A program made the translations under genes and the position numbers. A stretch of DNA of 64,000 nucleotides from Nocardia africana NBRC 100379 (GTDB taxonomy: Bacteria > Actinomycetota > Actinomycetes > Mycobacteriales > Mycobacteriaceae). A model generated the notes under the pieces. The model had not been told where the DNA came from. It saw only the letters and a list, made by a program, of their open reading frames with translations, and did no database searches. The DNA is taken from positions 62,001-126,000 of the forward strand of contig NZ_BDAV01000017.1 in NCBI RefSeq assembly GCF_001612635.1, in the 5' to 3' direction. Positions 16,705 to 25,424 of the stretch are shown one piece after another; position 1 is the first letter of the stretch, and each line of letters begins with the position of its first letter.

Positions 16705-17354
16705 GGTTGCTCTCCTCTCGATCGGATGGGATGGATTCATCGGGGAATGCACCGGCGTGGCCGGCTGTCGCCCCCCTGGCAGCCCAGCATTTTCGGCTAC
16801 ATGTCGGCAGGTACCCGGCAATCATCCAGCGAAACCCTGGGGACCGGCACGAAATGCGATTCGATCAAGCTCGCGGGGCCGTGGGCGGACCGGTGGCGCC
16901 CTGGCCACATACGCCCCCCGCGAGCGAATCCGGCTTGTGGCACCGTCGAATCCGGCCGACCAGCCGCCGATCACAGGGTCAGCGGCCGGGGGCGAGTGCC
17001 GAGTGCAGGTGCGTCGCCGCCGGAAAGACCGGACCACATGTCCCCACGCCGGTGATCGCCCAGCTACCGGTGGGCCGGGGGATGACGATATCGCTATTCC
17101 GTGCGGCAACCCGGTAGGAGTCGGGCCGCTCGGTGAGTTCGCGACCGGGATACCCGCAGTACACCCATCGCACGCGGCGAATCCCTTGGCCGCCGGCGGT
17201 TTCCGTCCGGTGCCACCGCCGCAGACCTGGCGGGTCGGGCCCACCGAGACAGGTAACGGCCCGAAGCGCCTCCGCCGCCGTCGGCGGTGGCGAATACTCA
17301 TCGGTGTCCCGGTGGCGTCATCACCGGGATACCGAGTGTGCTTGTGGAGTTGCG
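16705..17354. other. 650-bp stretch without a convincing gene
   Basis: It contains the upstream regions of two divergent genes. A 64-codon minus-strand frame at 16979-17173 (starting MRWVYCGYPGRELTERPDSY) looks vaguely protein-like but has no ribosome binding site and no recognised family. No repeats, hairpins or RNA features stand out. Confidence 0.5.
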
Positions 17355-18287
17355 ATGAGGCTGCGAGCTTCGATTCCGACCGTCCTCGCGGCCGCGTGCC
17401 TCGCGACTGCCGCATTCGCTTCCGCCGCCGCGGGCCCGCCGCTGCCGGGCACGGTGGATCTACCCTGTGCGGCGACAACCCTGCACCAGGACGCCGCGTG
17501 GTATCGGCCCGCGGGCACGCCACGCGGCCTGGTGTGGCTGCAACACGGCTTCGCCCGCACGCAGAGCAACGTCGCAGCACTCGCCGAAACACTGTCGGCC
17601 GCAGGGTATCTCGTCTTCTCCCCCAGTCTGCCGTTCCTGAACCTCGACGGCTGCACCCTGCAGAACCTCGGCGACAACACCGCGTTCCTGGATCAGGTGG
17701 CCCGGCTGTTCGCCACCGCCGGCGATCCCACCGGACCCCTCGCCACGTCCGCGGCCCGCGCGGGAGTCGGCCCGACCGCGCTACCGCGCCCGTGGGTGTT
17801 CATCGGCCATTCCGCCGGCGCCGAGGCCGTCGAATACGTCGCTCACCGCCTGCACGACTCCTCTCCGGCCGCGTGGGCGAACCTGCGCGGGCTGGTCCTG
17901 CTGGATCCGGTGAAGTCCTTCCTCGGTGACAACACCGACGTCGCACTCGCCGACCTCGCCGCCACCGACCTTCCCGTCCTCACCGTCTCTGGCCCACCCG
18001 CGCTGTGCAACAATTTCGGCAGCGGAACCGCCGCTCTGCGGGCACATCTGCATCGCCGGTTCCTCGGCGTGCGCCTCACCACCGGCGAACACACCGACGC
18101 CGAAGGGCCCTCGAGCGATCCGCTGGGCGAATTGCTGTGCGGGACACCACAACCGGGAAACGTGGCAGCTCTGCAGCAACTCGCCACCAGCTGGACCGGT
18201 GACTATGTCGAGGGCGCCACCGACTATCCCACCGCCGCCGCGGCGGCCTTCGCCGCACACCTCGCCGAGCCCCTCGACGGAGCCTGA
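17355..18287 (+). CDS. Secreted alpha/beta hydrolase
   Basis: A 310-residue protein with an N-terminal signal peptide (MRLRASIPTVLAAACLATAAFASAAA; cleavage likely after residues 25-26). The hydrolase core has WLQHGFARTQSN (oxyanion region) and the nucleophile elbow GHSAGAEA. A late HTDAEGPSS segment may carry the catalytic histidine. Four or more cysteines suggest disulphides, consistent with export. Lipase or esterase activity is likely, but the substrate is unknown. No obvious partner gene; the SARP-led cluster begins just downstream. Confidence 0.85.
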   Translation: MRLRASIPTVLAAACLATAAFASAAAGPPLPGTVDLPCAATTLHQDAAWYRPAGTPRGLVWLQHGFARTQSNVAALAETLSAAGYLVFSPSLPFLNLDGCTLQNLGDNTAFLDQVARLFATAGDPTGPLATSAARAGVGPTALPRPWVFIGHSAGAEAVEYVAHRLHDSSPAAWANLRGLVLLDPVKSFLGDNTDVALADLAATDLPVLTVSGPPALCNNFGSGTAALRAHLHRRFLGVRLTTGEHTDAEGPSSDPLGELLCGTPQPGNVAALQQLATSWTGDYVEGATDYPTAAAAAFAAHLAEPLDGA

Positions 18288-18371
18288 CGGAACCTGCGCT
18301 CCGTGGTGGCGCGCCCGGATTGCGCTCGGCGGCAACCGGTTCCATATGCGAGAACAAGACGGCCGTAAGGC

Positions 18372-18401
18372 GTTAACGGTATGATCACAGTGGGTTTACG
18401 G
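18372..18401 (+). promoter_or_regulatory. Candidate SARP-gene promoter with 22-bp-spaced repeats
   Basis: GTTAACGG (18372-18379) and GTTTACGG (18394-18401) are direct repeats spaced exactly 22 bp. TATGAT (18380-18385) is a good -10 hexamer between them, without a clear -35. The region is AT-rich compared with its surroundings. Site function is inference. Confidence 0.4.
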
Positions 18402-18496
18402 TCTCGCCACAATGCCCTCGGTACTCTGAAACGGACTACAGCGACGTACGATTTCACGCTCACCGCACAGCAATTCATGCTACAAGGGGACGCTAC

Positions 18497-19360
18497 GTGT
18501 CGAATCCTGTGTACGCCCGCGTTCTGGGCCCTTTGACTCTCGCCCTCGACAATCGCAATGCGACGCCGACCGCTCAGAAGCAACGGCAATTGCTGGCGCT
18601 GTTGTTGATTCGGCATTCGACGGTGGTTCCGGTCACGACACTGATCGAGGAGCTGTGGAACGACGACCCGCCACGCAGCGCGATAACGGTCGTGCAGACC
18701 TATGTTCTGGGTATCCGAAAGAAGATGGCACAATATCTGGATGTCGACCAGGGCGAGATCGCGGACCGATATCTCCGCACCTGGAGCAAGGGATATATGT
18801 TCGACGCACAGGACTGTGTCCTGGATTTGCGCGACTATCGCACGATGACCGACGCCGCGCGGTGTGCGTTGAATGCCGGTGACGATATGCGCGCGGTGGA
18901 TCTGTTCACCGCGGCCGAAGCACTGTGGACCGGGCCGGCGCTGCTCGACGTGGAGTGCGGCCTGCCGTTGTCGGCGGAGCTGTCGCATCTGGAACAGGTG
19001 CGTCTGACCGACCTCGAGCTGCGGATCGAGGCCCAGCTGCGGCTGGGCCGCTTCCGCGAGGTCTGCCCCGACCTGGCACGACTGACCGCGGAGCAGCCCC
19101 TGCACGAACGACTGCAGGCGTACTACATGTACGCGCTGTGCCGGTCCGGCCGGCGCCATCGCGCCCTCGAGTCCTACCATGACTTCGCCCGTTCACTGCA
19201 GCGGGAACTCGGCCTGGATCCCTGCGTGAAATTGCGCCGATTACACAGCGACATTCTCAACGCCTCCGACGAATCGGTGACCCTGATGCTCGAACGCCGG
19301 CATGCCGGATATCTGATCGGCTGGCAGGCGGGCCCGGAACGCTCCGCGACGCCCGCCTGA
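18497..19360 (+). CDS. SARP-family transcriptional activator
   Basis: A 287-residue pathway activator with an OmpR-type winged helix at residues about 8-100 (LTLALDNRNATPTAQKQRQL, then LIEELWNDDPPRSA and VQTYVLGIRKKM) and a bacterial transcriptional activation domain (BTAD) from about 110 to 260. This is the ActII-ORF4/RedD layout of antibiotic pathway activators. Codon 249 is TTA (19241-19243), the rare leucine codon read by the bldA tRNA in Streptomyces, which hints at developmental control. GTG start with AAGGGGA upstream. It heads the type II PKS cluster; TCGAG-type repeats in two cluster promoters are its likely targets. Confidence 0.93.
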   Translation: MSNPVYARVLGPLTLALDNRNATPTAQKQRQLLALLLIRHSTVVPVTTLIEELWNDDPPRSAITVVQTYVLGIRKKMAQYLDVDQGEIADRYLRTWSKGYMFDAQDCVLDLRDYRTMTDAARCALNAGDDMRAVDLFTAAEALWTGPALLDVECGLPLSAELSHLEQVRLTDLELRIEAQLRLGRFREVCPDLARLTAEQPLHERLQAYYMYALCRSGRRHRALESYHDFARSLQRELGLDPCVKLRRLHSDILNASDESVTLMLERRHAGYLIGWQAGPERSATPA

Positions 19361-19370
19361 TCGGCCACTC

Positions 19371-20729
19371 TCATTCCGGGCCGGTATCCTCGAACATTTC
19401 TTCCACCAGGGCGGTGGTATGGGTACCGGCTCGGAATTTCGGCTGCGCGAGAACGTCCAGCAGAAATTCGCGAGTGGTGCACAATCGTTCGCCGTCCACC
19501 CGGAATTCCGTCAGCGCCCGGTTCATTCGCGCTATCGCGTCCTCGCGATCGGGCGCCCACACGATCACCTTCGCGAGGAGAGAATCGTAGTTCGGCGGCA
19601 CCGAATAGCCCGCCCGGATATGCGTGTCGACGCGGGTGAACGGACCGCCGGGGGCGGTGAATTCGGAAATTCTGGCGGGTGTCGGCGCGAATCCGGCCGC
19701 CGGATTCTCGGCATTGATCCGGCATTCGATCGCGGCGCCCTTCGGCTGAATGCGGTCTTGCGTCCATGCCAGCGGTTCGCCGGCGGCGATCCTGATCTGC
19801 TCGGCGACCAGATCGATACCGGTGACCATTTCGGTGACCGGATGTTCGACCTGGATTCGGCAATTCACTTCCATGAAGTAGTAGTTGCCCTCCGAGTCGA
19901 GCAGGAATTCGACGGTGCCGGCTCCGGTGTATCCGGCGGCGAGCACCCCGTCGACCGCGGATCGGCCGATCCGCGCGGCCAGCCCGTCCGGCAGCCGCGG
20001 CGCCGGTGACTCCTCCACCAGCTTCTGGTGCCTGCGCTGCACCGAGCAATCCCGTTCTCCGAGATGGACACCCGCGCCGAAGGTGTCACACAGCACCTGC
20101 ACCTCCACATGCCGGGCGCGGTCGAGATACCTTTCGACATAGACCCGGCTGTCGCCGAAGAGCATGCGGGCCGTGGCCCGGGTATCGCGGTAGGCGCGGG
20201 CGAAATCGGCGCTGTCGTGCACCACCGCCATCCCGCGCCCACCGCCGCCGGCGACGGCCTTGATGATCACCGGGTATCCGATCCGGTCGGCGAGAGCCTG
20301 CGCCTCGTCGAATTCCAGAGCGTCGAGACTGCCCGGAAGCAGCGGCAGCCCGGCCTTGGCCATCAGCGTGCGTGCCGACTGTTTGTCGCCCAGCTCGGCC
20401 ATGACATCCGCGGGCGGCCCGATGAGGGTGACCCCGGCCGCGCGGCAGGCATCGGCGAAATCCGGTGATTCCGAAAGGAATCCGTAGCCGGGATGGATGG
20501 CGTCGGCGCCGGTGATCTCGGCAGCCGTCAGGATGGCGGCCGCGTCGAGATAACTGCGTTTCGCCGCGGCCGGACCGATCCGCACCGCCTCGTCGGCGAA
20601 ATCCACGACCGCCGAATCGTGATCGGCCGCCGAATAGACCGCCACCGTGCGCACGCCCATTTCCCGGCAGGTGCGGGCCACCCGCAGCGCGATCTCACCG
20701 CGGTTGGCGATCAGAATCTTGTCGAACAT
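19371..20729 (-). CDS. accC: Acetyl-CoA carboxylase biotin carboxylase subunit
   Basis: A 452-residue ATP-grasp biotin carboxylase. It starts MFDKILIANRGEIALRVART and has the glycine-rich ATP lid GGGGRGM, the metal and catalytic segment EVNCRIQVEHPVTE (a Cys replaces the usual Thr) and ENPAAGFAPTPA. It lacks a biotin domain, so it needs the separate BCCP encoded at 30710-31216. A GTG at 20747 overlaps the stop of accDA, but the ATG at 20729 is preferred because it matches the family start. With accDA it forms an operon that should feed malonyl-CoA to the polyketide synthase. Free-standing BC differs from the fused AccA proteins usual in actinobacteria. Confidence 0.95.
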   Translation of the reverse strand: MFDKILIANRGEIALRVARTCREMGVRTVAVYSAADHDSAVVDFADEAVRIGPAAAKRSYLDAAAILTAAEITGADAIHPGYGFLSESPDFADACRAAGVTLIGPPADVMAELGDKQSARTLMAKAGLPLLPGSLDALEFDEAQALADRIGYPVIIKAVAGGGGRGMAVVHDSADFARAYRDTRATARMLFGDSRVYVERYLDRARHVEVQVLCDTFGAGVHLGERDCSVQRRHQKLVEESPAPRLPDGLAARIGRSAVDGVLAAGYTGAGTVEFLLDSEGNYYFMEVNCRIQVEHPVTEMVTGIDLVAEQIRIAAGEPLAWTQDRIQPKGAAIECRINAENPAAGFAPTPARISEFTAPGGPFTRVDTHIRAGYSVPPNYDSLLAKVIVWAPDREDAIARMNRALTEFRVDGERLCTTREFLLDVLAQPKFRAGTHTTALVEEMFEDTGPE

Positions 20730-20743
20730 GCGCGCCGCCTCTC

Positions 20744-22420
20744 TCACGCCGCCGTGCGGGCGGCCACGGGGACGCCGAAGCGACGGAATCTGGCCCGCCG
20801 CTCGGCTGCCAGCTCCTCACCGCTGCGCCCGATCAAGGCCCGCAGCGTTTCGGCCAGGGCGCGGTGCAGCCGCTCGGCCACCGCGTGCGGCGCCAGGGCA
20901 CCGTCGTGGCCGAGCTCGGGCAGGACACCGTCGACGATGCCCAGCCGCAGCAGGTCGCGAGCGGTGATGCGCAGTGCCGCAGCGGCTTCGGCGGAGGCGC
21001 CCGGGTCGTTCCACACGATGGCCGCACATCCTTCGGGGCTGATCACCGAGTAGACCGAGTCGGCCAGCATCAGCACGCGGTTGGCGACCGCGAGCGCCAG
21101 CGCGCCGCCACTGCCGCCCTCGCCGATCACGACACTGATCACCGGCACGCGCAAGGCCGACATCAGGCGGATGTTCTCGGCGATGGCGACGGCCTGGCCC
21201 TGTTCCTCGGCGGTCGCGCCCGGATAGGCGCCCGGTGTGTCGATCAGCGTGACGACCGGCAGGCCGAGCTTTTCGGCCAGGCGCATGAGCCGGGCGGCCT
21301 TCCGATATCCCGGCGGCGTCGGCATGCCGAAGTTGCGGGCCATCAGCTCCTTGGGATCGTGGCCCTTCTGCTGGCCGATCACCATCACCGGCCGGCCGCC
21401 CAGCCAGGCCGGTCCGCCGACGACGGCCGGACAGTCGCCACCGATGCGGTCACCACGCAGTTCGAGGAATCCGTCGAACGCGAGCGCCATATAGTCCAGG
21501 GCCGTCGGCCGGGTGATCTGCCGCGCCCGGCGGACCTGCTCCCATGCCTCGGTCTCGGGCAGCGACTGCGGATCGGTGACGATGCCGGCCGCCGCACCCG
21601 GTTCGCCGGTGGGATCGACCGGGCCCGCGATGCGCAGCAGCGAACCCAGCGTCGCGCGCAGACCGGACCGGGGCACGATCATGTCGATGAGGCCGTGTTC
21701 GAGGAGGAATTCCGCGGTCTGGAACCGCGGCGGCAGTTCCTGGCGGATGGTCTGCTCGATGACGCGGCGCCCGGCGAAGCCGAGCCGCGCCCCGGGTTCG
21801 GCGATCAGCACATCGGTCAGCGTCGCGAACGACGCGGCGACACCGCCGTAGGTCGGATCGGTGATCAGGCTGACGGTGAGGATGCCCGCGCGATCGAGCT
21901 GCTCGAGCGCCGCACTGGTCTTGGCCATCTGCATCAGCGACAGCGGCCCCTCCTGCATGCGGGCACCACCGGACGCGGTGACCAGCAGCAGCGGAATCCG
22001 TTCGGCCAGCGCGTATTCCGCCGCCACCGTGATCATCTCCCCGACCGCGGTGCCCAGGCTGCCGCCGAGGAAGCGGAAGTCCATCGCGACGATCACGACC
22101 GCGGAGCCCTCGATGCGAGCGGTCGCGCACACGACCGCGTCGTGCAGTCCGGTGCGCGCCCGCGCGTCGGCCAGTCGGTCGGCATACGGCACGACGTCGT
22201 GGAAGTTCAGCGGGTCGTCCTCGGTGCCGGTGATCGGCAGCGGCTCGAACCGGCCCTCGTCGGCCAGCTGACGCAAGCGTTGCTCGGCGGACAGGGTGGT
22301 GTGCCGGCCGCATTCGCCGCAGACGCCCAGGTCTCGCTCGAAACGCTTGCGATACAGCGGAATTCGGCAGCCCGGGCACAGTACCCAGTCTGCGGTGTGG
22401 GAGCTTGGCGGCGTCTTCAC
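20744..22420 (-). CDS. accDA: Fused acetyl-CoA carboxylase carboxyltransferase beta-alpha (AccD-AccA)
   Basis: A 558-residue fusion. The N-terminal half is AccD-like with a zinc ribbon (Cys15, Cys18, Cys34, Cys37) and the acetyl-CoA/biotin-binding SASGGARMQEG-type loop, here TASGGARMQEG. The C-terminal half, from about residue 290, is AccA-like (ALDYMALAFDGFLELRGDR, then IDTPGAYPGATAEEQGQA and GEGGSGGALAL). It transfers the carboxyl group from carboxybiotin to acetyl-CoA. It overlaps the accC region and is divergent from KSalpha. Such fusions occur in several aromatic polyketide clusters, where they supply the extender unit. Confidence 0.95.
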   Translation of the reverse strand: MKTPPSSHTADWVLCPGCRIPLYRKRFERDLGVCGECGRHTTLSAEQRLRQLADEGRFEPLPITGTEDDPLNFHDVVPYADRLADARARTGLHDAVVCATARIEGSAVVIVAMDFRFLGGSLGTAVGEMITVAAEYALAERIPLLLVTASGGARMQEGPLSLMQMAKTSAALEQLDRAGILTVSLITDPTYGGVAASFATLTDVLIAEPGARLGFAGRRVIEQTIRQELPPRFQTAEFLLEHGLIDMIVPRSGLRATLGSLLRIAGPVDPTGEPGAAAGIVTDPQSLPETEAWEQVRRARQITRPTALDYMALAFDGFLELRGDRIGGDCPAVVGGPAWLGGRPVMVIGQQKGHDPKELMARNFGMPTPPGYRKAARLMRLAEKLGLPVVTLIDTPGAYPGATAEEQGQAVAIAENIRLMSALRVPVISVVIGEGGSGGALALAVANRVLMLADSVYSVISPEGCAAIVWNDPGASAEAAAALRITARDLLRLGIVDGVLPELGHDGALAPHAVAERLHRALAETLRALIGRSGEELAAERRARFRRFGVPVAARTAA

Positions 22421-22496
22421 GGGGTGTCTCCTGTGCTCGATCGGCCACGGTCAGCCGGACCGCAGCGTCCGGTATGCCCAGGTTCGCGCGGTGCCC

Positions 22497-22590
22497 TCGA
22501 GAACAACTCGATCGCGCTGCTCGAGCGGGGCTAGAGCGGCCCGCTTCACCCTGATCGTGATCTCGGGGACTTTCGGGACTCTTCGGCGAG
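22497..22590. promoter_or_regulatory. Divergent accDA/KSalpha promoter region with TCGAG repeats
   Basis: TCGAGAA (22497), TCGATCG (22508) and TCGAGCG (22521) are direct repeats spaced 11 and 13 bp. The spacing and TCGAG core match the sites reported for the SARP ActII-ORF4. Further toward KSalpha, three tandem decamers begin TCGGGGAC (22563), TCGGGACT (22573) and TCGGCGAG (22583) with exact 10-bp spacing. These are candidate binding sites for the cluster SARP; no binding can be shown from sequence alone. Confidence 0.5.
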
Positions 22591-22633
22591 AAGGGACAAC
22601 AGCTGTGTACGCCAATGCATTCGGAGGTTCGTT

Positions 22634-23902
22634 ATGAACCGTCGCGTCGTCGTGACCGGGCTCGGGGTGCGTGCGCCCGGCGGTAGCGGCAAGGACGAAT
22701 TCTGGAAGTTGCTGTCGGAGGGACGCACTGCCACCCGCCGGATCAGCTTCTTCGACGCCTCGCCCTACCGGTCGCAGGTGGCCGGCGAGGCCGATTTCGA
22801 CGCGGCCCGGGAAGGGCTGTCGCCCAGGGAGATTCGCCGCATGGACCGTGCCGCGCAGTTCGCTGTGGTGTGTGCCCGGGAAGCGGTCGCCGACAGCGGT
22901 CTCGGCGTCGACGCGCTCGATCCGCAGCGGGTCGGCGTCAGCCTCGGCAGTGCCGTGGCCGCGGCGACGAGCCTGGAACAGGAATATCTGGTGCTCTCGG
23001 ACTCCGGGCGCGACTGGGTGGTCGACGAGAAGCACGTCTCCCCTTACATGTTCGACTACATGGTGCCGAGTGTGATGCCGGCCGAGGTGGCGTGGAGTGT
23101 GGGCGCCGAGGGCCCGGTGGCCATGGTGTCCAACGGGTGCACCTCCGGGCTCGACTCGGTCGGGCACGCGGTGCAGTTGATCCGTGAGGGCTCCGCCGAC
23201 GTGGTGCTGGCCGGCGCCGCCGATACCCCGATCACGCCGATCGTGGTGGCCTGCTTCGACGCGATCAAGGCGACCACGCCGCGCAACGACGACGCCGAGC
23301 ACGCTTCGCGCCCGTTCGACAACTCCCGCAACGGTTTCGTCCTCGCCGAAGGGGCGGCGATGTTCGTGCTCGAGGAGTACGACAGCGCCCGCCGCCGCGG
23401 CGCGCGTATCTACGCCGAGATCACCGGGTACGCGACGCGCTGCAACGCCTACCACATGACCGGCCTCAAGGCCGACGGGCGCGAGATGGCCGAGGCGATC
23501 CGGGTGGCCCTCGACGAATCGCGGGTCGATCCCACCGCCGTCGACTACGTCAACGCGCACGGCTCGGGCACCCGCCAGAACGATCGCCACGAAACCGCCG
23601 CGGTGAAGCGCAGTCTCGGCGAGCACGCCTACCGCACGCCCATGAGCTCGATCAAATCGATGGTGGGTCATTCGCTGGGCGCGATCGGCTCGGTGGAGAT
23701 CGCGGCCTGCCTGCTCGCGCTGCAGCACCAGGTGGTGCCGCCGACGGCCAATCTGCACGAGCCGGATCCGGAGTGCGATCTCGACTACGTGCCGCTCACC
23801 GCGCGCGATCACCGCATCGACACGGTCCTGAGCGTCGGCAGCGGCTTCGGCGGCTTCCAGAGCGCCATGGTGCTGCGCCGGCCGCAGGGGGTGCCGGCAT
23901 GA
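22634..23902 (+). CDS. Type II PKS ketosynthase alpha (KSalpha)
   Basis: A 422-residue minimal-PKS condensing enzyme. The catalytic residues sit at the same numbers as in the actinorhodin KS: Cys169 (SNGCTSG), His309 (NAHGSGT), Lys341 and His346 (VGHSLGA). The overall sequence closely resembles ActI-ORF1. It performs decarboxylative chain extension with malonyl-ACP as a heterodimer with KSbeta. CGGAGG lies upstream of the ATG. It is the first gene of an operon whose next genes overlap by ATGA, showing tight translational coupling. The divergent accDA shares its promoter region. Confidence 0.97.
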   Translation: MNRRVVVTGLGVRAPGGSGKDEFWKLLSEGRTATRRISFFDASPYRSQVAGEADFDAAREGLSPREIRRMDRAAQFAVVCAREAVADSGLGVDALDPQRVGVSLGSAVAAATSLEQEYLVLSDSGRDWVVDEKHVSPYMFDYMVPSVMPAEVAWSVGAEGPVAMVSNGCTSGLDSVGHAVQLIREGSADVVLAGAADTPITPIVVACFDAIKATTPRNDDAEHASRPFDNSRNGFVLAEGAAMFVLEEYDSARRRGARIYAEITGYATRCNAYHMTGLKADGREMAEAIRVALDESRVDPTAVDYVNAHGSGTRQNDRHETAAVKRSLGEHAYRTPMSSIKSMVGHSLGAIGSVEIAACLLALQHQVVPPTANLHEPDPECDLDYVPLTARDHRIDTVLSVGSGFGGFQSAMVLRRPQGVPA

Positions 23903-25113
23903 GCGTCGTGACGGGAATGGGTGTGGTGGCGCCCAACGGGCTCGGCATGGACCACTTCTGGGACGCGGTGCTGGCGGGACGCGGGGCGATCGCGCCGCTG
24001 ACCCGCTTCGACACCACCGGATTCGGCGCCACGCTGGCCGGGCAGGTGGCCGAGTTCGACGCAGGCAAATACCTGCCGAGCCGGCTGCTGCCGCAGACCG
24101 ACGTCTCCACCCGGATGGCACTGGTGGCCGCGCAGTGGGCACTCGACGACGCCAAGGTCGACACCACCGCACTGACCGACTACGGCATGGGTGTGGTCAC
24201 CGGAAACGCCTCCGGCGGCTTCGAATTCACCCACCGCGAATTCAACAAGCTGTGGTCACGCGGCTCCGAGCACGTGAGCGTGTACGAGTCGTTCGCCTGG
24301 TTCTACGCGGTGAACACCGGTCAGATCTCGATCCGGCACGGCATGCGGGGACCGAGCAGCGCGCTGGTCGCCGAGCAGGCCGGTGGCCTGGACGCGGTCG
24401 GCCACGCCCGGCGCACCGTGCGCCGCGGCACACCGCTGGTCGTCACCGGCGGCGTCGATTCGGCGCTCGACCCGTGGGGCTGGGTGTCCCACATCGCGGC
24501 CGGAACGATCAGTACCGCAACCGATCCCGCGCGCGCCTATCTGCCGTTCGACGCGCAGGCGGCGGGCAACGTGCCGGGCGAAGGCGGTGCCATGCTGGTG
24601 CTCGAGGACGCCGCGGCGGCCCAAGCCCGCGGTGTGCCCGACTGTTACGGCGAAATCGCCGGATACGCGCAGACTTTCGATCCGCCGCCGGGTTCGCCGC
24701 GCCCGCCGGGACTGCGGCGGGCCATCGAGCTGGCGCTCGCCGATGCCGGACTGCGCAGCGACGACATCGATGTCGTCTTCGCCGATGCCGCCGGTGTCCC
24801 CGACGCCGACCGCGCCGAGGCCGCGGCCCTCGAGGCCGTCTTCGGACCCGGCGGGGTCCCGGTGACCGCCACGAAACCGCTCACCGGGCGGCTGTTCTCC
24901 GGCGCGGGCCCACTCGACATCGTCACCTGCCTGCTGGCCATGCGCGACGCGGTGATCCCGCCGACCGTGGCCACCACCGAACTCGCCGAAGGATGCCGGA
25001 TCGACCTGGTCCGCGGCGAACCCCGCTCGGCCGACCTCGGCGCCGGATTGGTGCTCGCGCGCGGCCGGTGGGGTTTCAACTCCGCGGTGGTCGTGCGCGC
25101 GAACCCGCGCTGA
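23899..25113 (+). CDS. Type II PKS chain-length factor (KSbeta)
   Basis: A 404-residue KSbeta. The active-site cysteine is replaced by glutamine (LVAEQAGG, Gln160), the hallmark of chain-length factors, and the downstream catalytic His/Lys motifs are degenerate. With KSalpha it forms the cavity that sets the number of extender units and generates the starter by decarboxylating malonyl-ACP. The start ATG overlaps the KSalpha stop (ATGA at 23899-23902). The chain length cannot be read safely by eye; the context suggests an octaketide-like system. Confidence 0.96.
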   Translation: MSVVTGMGVVAPNGLGMDHFWDAVLAGRGAIAPLTRFDTTGFGATLAGQVAEFDAGKYLPSRLLPQTDVSTRMALVAAQWALDDAKVDTTALTDYGMGVVTGNASGGFEFTHREFNKLWSRGSEHVSVYESFAWFYAVNTGQISIRHGMRGPSSALVAEQAGGLDAVGHARRTVRRGTPLVVTGGVDSALDPWGWVSHIAAGTISTATDPARAYLPFDAQAAGNVPGEGGAMLVLEDAAAAQARGVPDCYGEIAGYAQTFDPPPGSPRPPGLRRAIELALADAGLRSDDIDVVFADAAGVPDADRAEAAALEAVFGPGGVPVTATKPLTGRLFSGAGPLDIVTCLLAMRDAVIPPTVATTELAEGCRIDLVRGEPRSADLGAGLVLARGRWGFNSAVVVRANPR

Positions 25114-25166
25114 CCGGCACAGCACAGCAATCGCAGTATCCGTTCGAATGCACTCAGGAGCAGATC

Positions 25167-25424
25167 ATGACCATCACCATCGACACCCTGCGCCGAATTC
25201 TCGTGGCCTGCGCCGGCGGCGACGAGGACGCCCCCGAACTCGCCGGTGACATCGCCGAGGTCGAGTTCGAGGAACTCGGCTACGACTCGCTGGCCCTGAT
25301 CGAAACCGCCTCGCGCATCCAGCGCGAGTTCGGGGTGACGGTCCCCGAGGAACAGCTCATCGACGTCAGGACCCCGCAGGAGCTGATCGACATCGTCAAC
25401 GAGCAGCTGGCGGGTGTGGCATGA
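25167..25424 (+). CDS. Type II PKS acyl carrier protein
   Basis: An 85-residue acidic ACP with the phosphopantetheine attachment motif ELGYDSLALIE (Ser41) and the usual four-helix layout. It carries the growing poly-beta-keto chain. CAGGAG precedes the ATG. Its stop overlaps the start of the aromatase/cyclase gene (ATGA at 25421-25424). No phosphopantetheinyl transferase gene is present in the window, so priming must be provided from elsewhere. Confidence 0.96.
   Translation: MTITIDTLRRILVACAGGDEDAPELAGDIAEVEFEELGYDSLALIETASRIQREFGVTVPEEQLIDVRTPQELIDIVNEQLAGVA

Noticed and set aside
16979..17173. 64-codon minus-strand ORF in the gap upstream of the secreted hydrolase
   Set aside because: Protein-like in places but without ribosome binding site or recognised similarity; left as a note in the gap entry.
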